DNA of 64,000 bases from Nitrospira_D sp035465795 (GCF_049546785.1 NZ_JBMWAN010000005.1:217869-281868), one strand, 5' to 3'; positions 36,717 to 44,985 are shown, numbered from the stretch's first letter. Notes: generated from the sequence alone by a model not told the origin. A program made the numbers and translations.

Positions 36717-38366
36717 TCACGCATTGATATTCACTTCGAGCATCCGGGGATGCAGTGTCCACAGACCCGGCTGCTCCAGGTCCATCGCCCGCTGGAGCGC
36801 CTCCAACTCTGCAAGAAAGGTTCGAAACACCCCCTTGGCCAGCTCCGTCCGCCGGGGATTCTTCGGCTCATCCAACGCCACCCCGGAATAGTCGGCCATC
36901 AACGGGGCTCGAATCACCTGCAGCAGATAGTTCGTATTGACCATCCGTTGATAGACATCGAGCGGCTCTCGCCGCCCGTCCCGATAGACACGGACCGGAT
37001 TCAGCGATGTCCATAGCTGGTAATTCCAGAGCAACGCGCCGACCGACTCGTGATAGGCGGTCACCAGATAGATGACGCGCGCCAGCATATCCGCAAGTCC
37101 GGCCGCCGTCAGCGGCCACAGGCCTTCGAGGCCCGCCTGCGGCAACAGCCGATGCAGCATATCCACCCAGGCGCGCAAGGCCTCATCCGCATGGACCTCG
37201 GCATCCTGACTGTAATACAGCCCGGCGTACCGCTGAGTATGGCGATGCATGACGCGATAGAGTGCTTCCAGATTGGCCTGTGTCGGCAAGTCGATCCCGC
37301 TGTCAGCAAGCCCGCGCCGCTCCGCATCAAGCCACGGATTTCCCATCTCCAGGAGAAATTCCCTGGCGGAAGACTCCAACAACGAACACATCCCCTCATG
37401 GGTCAGACTGTAGGTCTCCTCAAAATCCCCGCGGGGCACCAGCTGGGCCGCGTTCCCGAAGCGGTTGCTCTGCTGTGTCCCATAGATGTGCGGCCAGAGC
37501 AGACGGCAGACGGGGTGATCCGGGCGAAAGGCATTCCGCGTCGCGATGGCCAGAGATTCGCCGGCCATCAGATGCAGCCAATTCCAATGGCGAACCAGGC
37601 CGGTATGCGTCGTAACCGCGCAGAGGGCGATCCGCTCCGCCAGCGGCCACGCGGCATCTCCGGGCCGCGCCGTCCCCAGCTCCGTGCGAATCTCGGCCGC
37701 CCGAATGGTCCTGGCTCCCGGATCGCGGCGAAACCGCACATGCGCCCAGGGCCGATAGAGCCCCTCATGGCAAACCATAGCCGGTTCGGCGAACTGTTGG
37801 AGGTTCCATTCGTACACCTCGTCCGTCACACGCTGGAGGTAGGCGGCATAGGGCCCGCGGACCGCAAGCAGCCCGAGATCCGGCTTGCCGCAGAGCTCCG
37901 CGGGCAGCACCGGACGTGCAAGAACCAGTTCCCGTGGCACACGCGCCTTCGCCGCCGCAGCTTTCGCCGCACGGTCATGGCGCGAGCGATAGCCGTGAGC
38001 CAGCGCCGCATGCATGTCGGACTCAATCATGGGAAGGCCTCGTTCCATGGGCGGGAAGATCCGATACAACAGCCGCTGCACCGCGAACATCAACCGTTTC
38101 TTCAGATACTGCCCGTAGGGGCGCTTTTCATCAGCGGGAATCCGGCTTGCCACGAACACAGAAGAGACCGTCACGTCAGGAAACACGCGGCTGAGCGGCA
38201 CCGGCACCACCAGCCCAAACGAGCGGGGCACCGGAAGGATCGCGAGCGGTCGATTCTGCTTGAACTTCGTCCTCGCGATCCAGTTCCAGAGTCCCCGGCG
38301 AAGACTCCACCGCAGACCTCCCCAGATCCTCATCGCCACAGACCCTTTCAAGCCGGAGCGCCGCAA
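36717..38366 (-). CDS. Lipoxygenase-family protein
   Basis: A 549-residue protein with the catalytic domain of lipoxygenases, non-haem iron enzymes that insert dioxygen into polyunsaturated fatty acids. The key region is RHWNWLHLMAGESLAIATR then DHPVCRLLWPHIYG, matching the eukaryotic pattern HWLxTHxxxEPxxIAT...HPxxxLLxPH; iron ligands would be H260 and H265. The third histidine is H439 in TAYHESVGALLW (usual HAAVN). The usual Asn four residues on is Gly 443, and the terminal residue is Ala instead of Ile. No N-terminal PLAT/C2 domain and no obvious signal peptide are seen, although the first 60 residues are basic and hydrophobic. The gene follows the alpha-dioxygenase-like gene by 44 bp. Confidence 0.85.
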   Translation of the reverse strand: MRRSGLKGSVAMRIWGGLRWSLRRGLWNWIARTKFKQNRPLAILPVPRSFGLVVPVPLSRVFPDVTVSSVFVASRIPADEKRPYGQYLKKRLMFAVQRLLYRIFPPMERGLPMIESDMHAALAHGYRSRHDRAAKAAAAKARVPRELVLARPVLPAELCGKPDLGLLAVRGPYAAYLQRVTDEVYEWNLQQFAEPAMVCHEGLYRPWAHVRFRRDPGARTIRAAEIRTELGTARPGDAAWPLAERIALCAVTTHTGLVRHWNWLHLMAGESLAIATRNAFRPDHPVCRLLWPHIYGTQQSNRFGNAAQLVPRGDFEETYSLTHEGMCSLLESSAREFLLEMGNPWLDAERRGLADSGIDLPTQANLEALYRVMHRHTQRYAGLYYSQDAEVHADEALRAWVDMLHRLLPQAGLEGLWPLTAAGLADMLARVIYLVTAYHESVGALLWNYQLWTSLNPVRVYRDGRREPLDVYQRMVNTNYLLQVIRAPLMADYSGVALDEPKNPRRTELAKGVFRTFLAELEALQRAMDLEQPGLWTLHPRMLEVNINA

Positions 38367-38410
38367 TCGCCGACGTCAGAACACCCCCGGCCTCCCGAAT
38401 GCCGTACAGC

Positions 38411-40306
38411 TTAAGACAACGGCAGCGCAGGTGAGTGCACGTTGCGCCAGGGCGCAAACGGATTGGCCGATCCGGCCAATGCCGGAGCCAACTGCGGATG
38501 ATGCCGCAGCAAGACCGAGGTCAACGTATTCTCGCGAATCCAATCCATGCCCGCAGGCGTATAGACCTCCGGCCGATAGTCCTTTGTAAAGAACCGGTCG
38601 CTCTTCAGCCGCCGCGAGGCCATCAGAATAAAGATGCGAAACGCCGTATCGCTGAACCCGAATCCCGCCGGCGGCTGCTCCGCAAACAACCCGACCTGCG
38701 TATCCACCAGTTCGATGTCGCCCCCGTAGAGAGCGGCCATCTCATCCGCCCACTCGGCATTGAGCGCCTTGAACGAGGTGACCGGCTTCATCCGCAACAT
38801 ACGGCGAAAATCGTTATACCGCGGCACCCCCCGCTCGCGGTCGCGCAGGATATCCAGCGCGGCGAGATCGAGAAACTCCGCCTGTCCCTGCAGCGGCTTG
38901 ATCCGCTTGTAGTGCTGCAGGCCCCGCGGGAAGTTGCCCAGCGTAATCGCGCCGGGATGCATCAGCCCGAACGAATAGAGCGCATGATCCATCCCGATTT
39001 CGGGGTGGAGTATGACCGGCCGCGTGCCATTGCCCTGCACCTCGGCGAAGTCTCTGTAAATGGCCATGGAGGGATCGGTCAGCGAGGAGAATCGATACTC
39101 ATCCGGAATCAAAGGATGCAGCCGATAGACGGACGTAAACTCTTCCGTCAGAGAGTAGGACGCGCCGTGGTGATCGGTGGGCGTTCCCGGTATCCCCCAG
39201 ATTGCTTCGTTCTCCCCGACCGGCTCCAGCATGTGATGCAACCGTTCACCGATCCCGCCCCACCAGTTACCGTTCATGGCGATTTGCATGGAGGGACGGG
39301 CCAGAATGCCCGGGGTCCATTCGACGGTGTGAATCTTGGCAATCAGCGCCGCATTGATGAGCCTGGCCTTTTGAAACAACTGCTCATCGGTCCAGTCCGG
39401 ATAGTCCCGCTGCAAGCGGGCCGCGATCGCGTTATGCTCGCGTGTAAACAGGGTGTGGAGCAGACTCAATCCCACCCAGTAGTTGTCGTTCATGCCCGTC
39501 AAATCCACGCCCGGCAAGAGCGGGTCGGTTTCCTGCGGGAGGACATGATGTTCTCCCGCGACCTCCATCCGCATCAGCCCGTCCCGGTGCAGGCGGAGCG
39601 CGTCGCATCGTTTCTTCGAGCTGCCATACAACTGCGACGCATCCCACCAGTGGGTCTCGAGATTCCGGAAGGTCGGCGGGCCGGCCATGCAGCCGCCGGG
39701 CCTGGTGCCATCCGGACGCGTTTTCCGGACCTTCATCGGATTGCGTCGGTCTTCGGCGTTCGGCCATACATCGTCCGGGCGAAGGGGAACGTCGTGAAAC
39801 TCCTCCTCACTTACCTCGTGCCGGATCCAGTCATGCACCTGAAATTGAATCCACGCCGCCGCCAGCAGGTTCAGACTCGTGGCGGGGGTAAATTGCCGGC
39901 GCGTCATCAGCCTCAGGCTCACCTCGCGCGGGTTTGGCGTCATCAAGCGACGGGTGTCAGGCCATCCCCGATCGAGCGGAAGATTCCGCCCGAATCGCGC
40001 CCCGGCACGCCCCATCGCAGGATCCGCGAGATCATTGTGGGTGCCGTCTTCCCGACGAGCCGTCAAATCGCGCTCGTGGAAAGGGCACGCGGGCGGCTCA
40101 GCCACAGTCGGCAGGGTCCTTGTGTCATGAAGATTCCAGCGACGCAGGTCGTGGCGAAGCATCGGCAGATTCAGCACTTGAGGACTCAACGCAGCCAGCA
40201 AATGAATCCGGCTCTTGATGAACGGAAGCTTGTGCCAGGGCCACACACGATTGATCAGACGGAAGATCCAGGGCAGCACTGTGGAGGATTGTTGCGCACG
40301 TATCAT
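38411..40306 (-). CDS. Animal-type haem peroxidase, fatty-acid alpha-dioxygenase/cyclooxygenase-like
   Basis: A 631-residue haem protein of the peroxidase-cyclooxygenase superfamily. The distal histidine is H158 in WIQFQVHDWIRH. The segment LTEEFTSVYRLHPLIPDEY places a tyrosine (Y394) three residues before the proximal histidine (H397), the Y-x-x-H arrangement that carries the catalytic tyrosyl radical in cyclooxygenases and plant alpha-dioxygenases. Length and residue spacing are close to plant alpha-dioxygenase (about 640 residues). Other motifs are HWWDASQLYGSS and LLHTLFTREHNAIA. Such enzymes make 2-hydroperoxy fatty acids or related oxylipins. It is the first gene of the set; a long perfect hairpin lies 45 bp before its start. 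Confidence 0.9.
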   Translation of the reverse strand: MIRAQQSSTVLPWIFRLINRVWPWHKLPFIKSRIHLLAALSPQVLNLPMLRHDLRRWNLHDTRTLPTVAEPPACPFHERDLTARREDGTHNDLADPAMGRAGARFGRNLPLDRGWPDTRRLMTPNPREVSLRLMTRRQFTPATSLNLLAAAWIQFQVHDWIRHEVSEEEFHDVPLRPDDVWPNAEDRRNPMKVRKTRPDGTRPGGCMAGPPTFRNLETHWWDASQLYGSSKKRCDALRLHRDGLMRMEVAGEHHVLPQETDPLLPGVDLTGMNDNYWVGLSLLHTLFTREHNAIAARLQRDYPDWTDEQLFQKARLINAALIAKIHTVEWTPGILARPSMQIAMNGNWWGGIGERLHHMLEPVGENEAIWGIPGTPTDHHGASYSLTEEFTSVYRLHPLIPDEYRFSSLTDPSMAIYRDFAEVQGNGTRPVILHPEIGMDHALYSFGLMHPGAITLGNFPRGLQHYKRIKPLQGQAEFLDLAALDILRDRERGVPRYNDFRRMLRMKPVTSFKALNAEWADEMAALYGGDIELVDTQVGLFAEQPPAGFGFSDTAFRIFILMASRRLKSDRFFTKDYRPEVYTPAGMDWIRENTLTSVLLRHHPQLAPALAGSANPFAPWRNVHSPALPLS

Positions 40307-40350
40307 CCTGCGCCCGCCTTTCTTTCGTCTGACTCCAGCCCCCTAAAATG

Positions 40351-40389
40351 CGACAGGCTTGCCGGATCATTGACCCGGCAAGCCTGTCG
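40351..40389. repeat. Perfect 15 bp inverted repeat upstream of the alpha-dioxygenase-like gene
   Basis: CGACAGGCTTGCCGG and its exact complement CCGGCAAGCCTGTCG are separated by 9 bp. It lies 45 bp before the ATG of the haem dioxygenase and 315 bp past the end of the thiamine-binding gene. It could be an attenuator, an operator or a terminator; on the minus strand it is followed by CATTTTAGG, a poor T-run. Confidence 0.7.
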
Positions 40390-40703
40390 ACCGACTGCCC
40401 CTTGACTGACATTCATTCAATCGCCGTCTTGTCCCCACAGCGCCCCCACAAGACCTGTTCCACTCCGTCTCAAACTATGAACACTGAGACAGCCTCACGG
40501 ACAGCATCAAGCCGGGTTATGATGAAAGGGTCGGCACGGTATATGCCCCCATGTGCTGAAAAACATACAGACCATTTCCCATTTGAGTATTCATGTCGGC
40601 CGAACGTTGCACAACCCGTGAGTCTGGATCAGTATCCGGTCTGATACTGAGAACCTATCAGGACAGAGATACAAACGTCAGCAGACAAGAGGCCCCGGGC
40701 CGT
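40390..40703. other. Intergenic region with a second small inverted repeat
   Basis: No supported gene. An 8 bp inverted repeat TCAGTATC/GATACTGA with a 6 nt loop lies at 40629-40650, about 55 bp past the thiamine-binding gene. The region probably holds the promoter of the oxylipin-type gene set but I could not identify clear -35/-10 boxes. Confidence 0.5.
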
Positions 40704-41054
40704 TTACTGTTTCACCCGCCGCTTCAGCCGCTTCTCGACACTGGCCACTTTGCTGACCAGCCTTCCGGACTGCCCTTTGCGATAGTCGACCTTGATACTG
40801 CACGAAATGCGGCCGCAGTCTTTTCTCATCCTTTCGTAACACTTCTTGACGACCTCGAACACCTCATCCCATTCCCCTTCAAGCACAGTTCCCATGGGAT
40901 TGAGCCGATACTCCACGCCGCTCTTATCGATAATGTCGAGCGACCGGGAGACATACTTGCCCACACTCTCGCCCTTCCCCAACGGAGACATGCTGAATTC
41001 CAGTAAGACCATGTTGCGGGACCTCTCTTTCGTCATACGTTTGCCATCGGCCAT
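40704..41054 (-). CDS. MTH1187/YkoF-type thiamine-binding-like protein (DUF77)
   Basis: A 116-residue protein of the small ferredoxin-like-fold family typified by MTH1187 and YqgV, some of which bind thiamine or its hydroxymethylpyrimidine moiety. The conserved core is VLLEFSMSPLGKGESVGKYV, YRLNPMGTVLEGEWDEVF and ISCSIKVDYRKGQSGRL. The ATG overlaps the stop codon of the upstream siroheme dehydrogenase gene (TGATG), so it is translationally coupled to it. The metabolic reason for this pairing is not evident. Confidence 0.85.
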   Translation of the reverse strand: MADGKRMTKERSRNMVLLEFSMSPLGKGESVGKYVSRSLDIIDKSGVEYRLNPMGTVLEGEWDEVFEVVKKCYERMRKDCGRISCSIKVDYRKGQSGRLVSKVASVEKRLKRRVKQ

Positions 41055-41725
41055 CAGCTCTGGGACTCCGCACGTTTCACGTCTTGGCCGGCTGCCGCCG
41101 TCTTGGCCCGTTCTTCCTGCCAGACCTTCGGATATTGCACCTTGCCCAACAGGCGGAACCCGTCGAGCGCTTCACGGAGCAACGTCCGGCGCTTCTCCGC
41201 ATCCGGTTCGTTGGCCTTGGCCTGCTCACGGAGTTGCCCCAACCACTCGACAAAGGCGGCGAACTCACCATCGAGAATCCGCTCCAAATCCTCTTTCATA
41301 AAGCCCGACAAGGCGGGCGCGACGCCGCTCGTGCTGATCGCCACCCGGGCGTGCCCGGACGCCACCACCGCCGGCATCGTGACACTGGAGGCCTCGGGCA
41401 GGTCCACCGACCAGAGGAGGAACCCTTTCTCACGGGCCTTCCCGAGCAGCATCTTCGCAAACTCCCGGTCCCCTCGAATCATATTGAGGACCAGGATAGT
41501 CTGCTCCAAATCCGTTTCGCGGAAATGCCGCCCGCGATGGATCACCTTCGCCGAAGCCGCCAGTTGCTTAAGTTTTTCATGCAAGGTCGGGCTGATGACC
41601 GTCACCTTCGCACCGGACTCCAGCAGCCGTTGAGATTTCTCAGCCGCCTCCTCGTCGCCGCCGATGACGACGACCGGCCAGCCTTTGACATCGAGCACCA
41701 GGGGAAAACCAGGATTCGGGGCCAT
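41054..41725 (-). CDS. Precorrin-2 dehydrogenase / sirohydrochlorin ferrochelatase-type protein
   Basis: A 223-residue protein like the N-terminal half of CysG and Met8. It has the NAD-binding motif PVVVIGGDEEAAEKSQRLL, KVTVISP, a CysG-type ASSVTMPAVVASGHARVAIS region and the STSGVAPALS loop. It would oxidise precorrin-2 to sirohydrochlorin for sirohaem, using the product of the CobA domain encoded at 16236-17783. Sirohaem is needed for assimilatory nitrite or sulfite reductases. A cluster of conserved residues used for iron chelation cannot be judged by eye. Confidence 0.88.
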   Translation of the reverse strand: MAPNPGFPLVLDVKGWPVVVIGGDEEAAEKSQRLLESGAKVTVISPTLHEKLKQLAASAKVIHRGRHFRETDLEQTILVLNMIRGDREFAKMLLGKAREKGFLLWSVDLPEASSVTMPAVVASGHARVAISTSGVAPALSGFMKEDLERILDGEFAAFVEWLGQLREQAKANEPDAEKRRTLLREALDGFRLLGKVQYPKVWQEERAKTAAAGQDVKRAESQS

Positions 41726-41991
41726 AACCTATTCCTCCATCACGCACGTCGTATGAGCCGTCCGCTGTTAAGCCGCCGGGAAAGGGATCCAACCCCCCAT
41801 CTGTCCCACGGCTCAGTAATTCCCATATATCGTTGAACCGGTACGCGACACGAGCAGAATGCCGGCGGTGTGTGTCAGCATCCTGCAAGGGCCGTATCAT
41901 ACAATAGGCCTTTCGGAACCGTAAACCGTGCCCTCCCTTTTTCTTTTCCACCCATCTATAATGGGCTCTTTCTTTTTGGCGTGGAGGATCA

Positions 41992-42444
41992 ATGGCCGGC
42001 ATGTCAGGAAAAGCAGTGGGAATGGCAGGAGGCATCATCGGCTTGGCGGCCATGGCGGCATGGCTGGGCCTGGCGCACAGTTGCGATCCGCCCGCGGGGG
42101 AAGGCGTCATCGCCGGGCGAGTCACCATCGCCCCGAACCTCGCCGATCAGGTCAAGCCGACAGACGTGCTCTTCGTCATCGTCAAGCGGCCGCAAGGCCC
42201 TCCCAGACCCATTGCGGCCAAGCGCATCGAACACCCGACCTTTCCGGTCTCGTTCGAAATTACCAACGCCGATGTGATGGTGGAGGGATCGGAACTGCGC
42301 GGGATGGTCGACGTCATTGCGCGATTGGATCGGGACGGCCAGGCAGGACCGGCGCAGCCCGGCGACATCGAAGGGCGCTACGCCAAGAACCCCACCCTGT
42401 CGGGGGGACGCGATCTGGAAATCGTTCTGGATTCTGTGCACTAG
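41992..42444 (+). CDS. Membrane-anchored protein with CcmI/CycH C-terminal-like domain
   Basis: A 150-residue protein with an N-terminal membrane anchor (GGIIGLAAMAAWLGLAHS). The rest matches the pattern of the C-terminal beta-sandwich of CcmI/CycH cytochrome c maturation proteins: IAGRVTIAPNLADQV, DVLFVIVKRPQGPPRPIAAK, FPVSFEITNADVMV, VIARLDRDGQAGPAQPGDIEG. In CcmI this domain binds apocytochrome or acts as chaperone; here it stands alone without the TPR part. A cytochrome-related role is inferred. It is convergent with the HNH gene, with a 126 bp palindromic repeat between them. Confidence 0.72.
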   Translation: MAGMSGKAVGMAGGIIGLAAMAAWLGLAHSCDPPAGEGVIAGRVTIAPNLADQVKPTDVLFVIVKRPQGPPRPIAAKRIEHPTFPVSFEITNADVMVEGSELRGMVDVIARLDRDGQAGPAQPGDIEGRYAKNPTLSGGRDLEIVLDSVH

Positions 42445-42459
42445 AAACGCAACATGAAA

Positions 42460-42585
42460 AGCGGGATGATCAAGCAGGTTTCCAGCAAGGCCGCAGCGAG
42501 TGAAGGGCCGAGGCGTACCCTTGGGCTACGTTGAGGGTCTGAACGATGCGAGAACGCCGCTGGAAGCCTGGTTCAACATCCCGCT
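42460..42585. repeat. Long palindromic intergenic repeat, copy A
   Basis: A 126 bp element whose ends form a 27 bp imperfect inverted repeat (starting AGCGGGATG and ending CATCCCGCT, four mismatches). It shares the internal segment AAGGCCGCAG and GAGGCGTACCC with copies at 47789 and 50481. The right end overlaps the stop codon of the HNH gene by 2 bp and the left end lies 15 bp after the preceding gene's stop. Confidence 0.85.
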
Positions 42586-43129
42586 ACGTTTCGGCGGGAT
42601 CGGCGTCAAGCTCCATATTCCAATAGAGATAGTCGCGCCAGCTTTCAGGCGTATTGCGGATCCCGATCGTGATCGTGATGACCGGACTCCAGCGGGGCTT
42701 CACCGGCTTCTTCTTCAACTTCATCCCGGCTTCCTCAGGCGTGCGCCCGCTCTTGCGGTTGTTGCAGCGCCAGCAGGCCGTGATGATGTTCTCCCAGGTC
42801 TTTTTCCCGCCCTTCGCGATCGGCACCACGTGGTCGAAAGTCAGCTCTTCCGTTCTGAACTTGCGGTTGCAATACTGGCAGGTGTAGCCGTCGCGCGTGA
42901 AAATATTGATACGGGAAAATTTCACCGCCCGGTGGCTGTCTTTCAGCCGGACCAGCTTGAGCAAACGCATGACTGCGGGAAGTTTGATTGAGAGGGTAAT
43001 GCCGTGAATTTCACGGTCGTAGACTTCGAGGACTTCGACTTTACCCTGCCACAGAAGGGCAATCGCTTTTTGCCAATGCACAACCCGCAGGGGTTCGTAC
43101 GTCGAGTTGAGCAGGAGAGTCATTTCCAT
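42584..43129 (-). CDS. HNH endonuclease family protein
   Basis: A 181-residue protein. After an N-terminal region LLNSTYEPLRVVHWQKAI typical of this HNH subfamily, the nuclease core shows a zinc-type CQYC (about 99), the catalytic motif FDHVVPIAKGGKKTWENI and a second pair CWRCNNRK. Such standalone HNH proteins are common in Cyanobacteria and Nitrospirota and their roles are largely unknown; restriction or repair are possible. It is a single gene with ATG at 43129 and its stop codon overlaps a palindromic repeat. Confidence 0.9.
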   Translation of the reverse strand: MEMTLLLNSTYEPLRVVHWQKAIALLWQGKVEVLEVYDREIHGITLSIKLPAVMRLLKLVRLKDSHRAVKFSRINIFTRDGYTCQYCNRKFRTEELTFDHVVPIAKGGKKTWENIITACWRCNNRKSGRTPEEAGMKLKKKPVKPRWSPVITITIGIRNTPESWRDYLYWNMELDADPAET

Positions 43130-43289
43130 GCAGCAACCTCATTCCCAACCGGGCTCCTCTGCCGAACAGGCATCGAGAGGGCTAGGGGCATATTTCATTT
43201 CTGTATGCCATAAGCCCCAGGTGAAATCAAGCAACCCCTTACCCCGCGCCATCTAGACGAGAGCGCTGTTTTTTGGGAAACTGCGCCGC

Positions 43290-43613
43290 ATGAGTGAATT
43301 CGTGACCGTCGCACAACTGGCCGACATCCCTCCTGGAACCGGACGCACCGTGGACGTGAAGGGCATTTGGATCGCGCTCTACAATGTCGACGGAACGCTC
43401 TATGCCGTCGATAACACCTGCCCGCATGCAGGCGGGCCGCTCGGCGAAGGCAAGATGCGAGAGGGCATCGTGGAATGCCCCTGGCATGGCTGGAAGTTCG
43501 ATGTGCGGAACGGTCAACGCGTCAACAATCCCAACTTCACGGTGGCCTGCTGCGAAGTGCGCGTCGAGGACGGCCAGATTCAGATCAAGCTCCCGGAAGA
43601 CCTGGTGGCATAG
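43290..43613 (+). CDS. Rieske-type [2Fe-2S] ferredoxin
   Basis: A 107-residue soluble Rieske protein of the NirD/ferredoxin type. The cluster ligands are C44 and H46 (CPHAGG) and C63 and H66 (CPWHGW). It has no membrane anchor. It could be an electron carrier for an oxygenase or the small partner of a nitrite reductase, but neither lies next to it. Its 3' end overlaps the convergent membrane-protein gene by 29 bp. Confidence 0.93.
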   Translation: MSEFVTVAQLADIPPGTGRTVDVKGIWIALYNVDGTLYAVDNTCPHAGGPLGEGKMREGIVECPWHGWKFDVRNGQRVNNPNFTVACCEVRVEDGQIQIKLPEDLVA

Positions 43614-44112
43614 GCGGCGCGCCTGGCAACGGAGGCGCAGGCGTCTGCGGGCGCTCGGAATCCGGCTCTTTGGGCGTCACGCCATCAGCAGGCAAGGAGG
43701 CCGCATTGACCTTCTTCACCCCCAGATGCGCGTGCCAGATGAATTCCCGCTCGAACCATTGCCCGCTCACACTCTGATCCCGCAGCTGGACACGGATCTC
43801 GTACAGATCTCCCTCCACCTGCTTGACCCGCCACTCCCCGAGCCGGACCCCTTCACCCCGTTCCTTCTTCGCGCGCACATGTTCATTCATCGCTTGAAGA
43901 ATCGTCGGAAATCCCAATGCCCGATGGGTCTGCACGAGCGCCAGCGCTTCGGCTGCCCGCTTGTCCGCCATGGGATTCAGAGAGGGCGGCTTCATCCAGA
44001 CATAGGCCAGGCCCCCAAAAACCAACACGGCCACAACGGCATAGTGCAGAGTCCTGACGAGAGAGGATGACCGCGGTTGGTCGGAGACGGCGCGAGATGA
44101 ATCGGTACTCAT
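43585..44112 (-). CDS. Single-pass membrane protein of unknown function
   Basis: A 175-residue protein with a cytoplasmic start, one transmembrane helix (HYAVVAVLVFGGLAYVWM), a soluble domain (about 50-140, with GDLYEIRVQLRDQ and EREFIWHAHL) and a proline-rich tail ending PPMPPGLPGA. The start at 44112 was chosen because GGGGGG directly precedes it and the longer version is not protein-like. The family is not recognised. It overlaps the Rieske gene tail-to-tail. Confidence 0.7.
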   Translation of the reverse strand: MSTDSSRAVSDQPRSSSLVRTLHYAVVAVLVFGGLAYVWMKPPSLNPMADKRAAEALALVQTHRALGFPTILQAMNEHVRAKKERGEGVRLGEWRVKQVEGDLYEIRVQLRDQSVSGQWFEREFIWHAHLGVKKVNAASLPADGVTPKEPDSERPQTPAPPLPGAPPMPPGLPGA

Positions 44113-44457
44113 GACCCCCCAAATAATTCCACAGACATTAGGCGAGTAGACCGCTGAACGGCACCTCGGCATCTTAGGAACCCCTCCGGGAGGTTGTCAA
44201 TGGACGGCTAGGAATTTGCTCACAGGCCGCTCAAACGATCGTCCGTTTCCACCCGCCCAACCCCGGCGCGCCAAGACGCGCCGCTCCACGGGCAAGGCCG
44301 GAGATCCGGGCCCCTCGTTTTACCGTTCACGCTTCACAGGTCCTGCTGACGACCTGTTTCAACCGGCCGTGTGAGCCGCTTGTCTGACCAAAAGCGGGTG
44401 TGTTACAAGTACCGCACACCTTGAAGCAAAACCATCGACACACCATGAGCACATTGC
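44113..44457. other. Intergenic region
   Basis: No supported gene, RNA or clear promoter. Short GC-rich palindromic patches such as GGCGCGCC are present, but nothing that forms a convincing terminator. Confidence 0.5.
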
Positions 44458-44901
44458 ATGAAATTCTTCCTGTACGCCGATAACCTGAATCCCACCCAAC
44501 TCAAGCGGCGAGCCCCGGAACATAAGTTCCTGTATCTGGCGACCCTGGCGGACCATACCATCAAGTTCTGCCGCTGGTCGTCGCAATGGCGCTGCGGCCT
44601 CGCCAGCATCGCGCCCTCGCCCGGCGAGAAAGTGTGGGGCGGCGTGTTCGAGCTGACCGACGAAGACCTGAAGATCATGGATCAATTTGAGGACGACGTG
44701 CCGCAGGGTGCGTACCGGCACCTCCAGATTACCGTCGTGAACGAGGCCGGAGACAAGGAACTCGTCACGACCTATGCCGCCAACCCGATCGGCAAATTCA
44801 AACCCAAAGACCATTACCTCGACTGGGTCCTCAAAGGGCTCAAACAGTGGAAACTGCCGGAGGAAGCCATCGAACAATGGCAAGCCTATCGGCCGAAATG
44901 A
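44458..44901 (+). CDS. Gamma-glutamylcyclotransferase-like protein
   Basis: A 147-residue protein of the AIG2/GGCT fold. It opens with MKFFLYADNLNPTQLKRR, the position of the substrate-loop YGSNL motif, and contains VWGGVFELTDEDLKIMDQFED with the region of the catalytic glutamate, and YRHLQITV. The usual YGSNM loop is YADNL, so activity on gamma-glutamyl compounds cannot be assumed. It is followed by the ferredoxin gene after 84 bp. Confidence 0.8.
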   Translation: MKFFLYADNLNPTQLKRRAPEHKFLYLATLADHTIKFCRWSSQWRCGLASIAPSPGEKVWGGVFELTDEDLKIMDQFEDDVPQGAYRHLQITVVNEAGDKELVTTYAANPIGKFKPKDHYLDWVLKGLKQWKLPEEAIEQWQAYRPK

Positions 44902-44985
44902 AGCAGGGAAGCAATCAGCCATCACCCGAACTTCCCACACCCGACACTGAGAGCTGACAGCTCGTCCTATAACGAAGGAGCCGAC

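Noticed and set aside
38435..40405. A 656-codon open frame opposite the haem dioxygenase
   Set aside because: Antisense to a gene with clear catalytic motifs; composition is Arg/Gln/His-rich as expected of a shadow frame.
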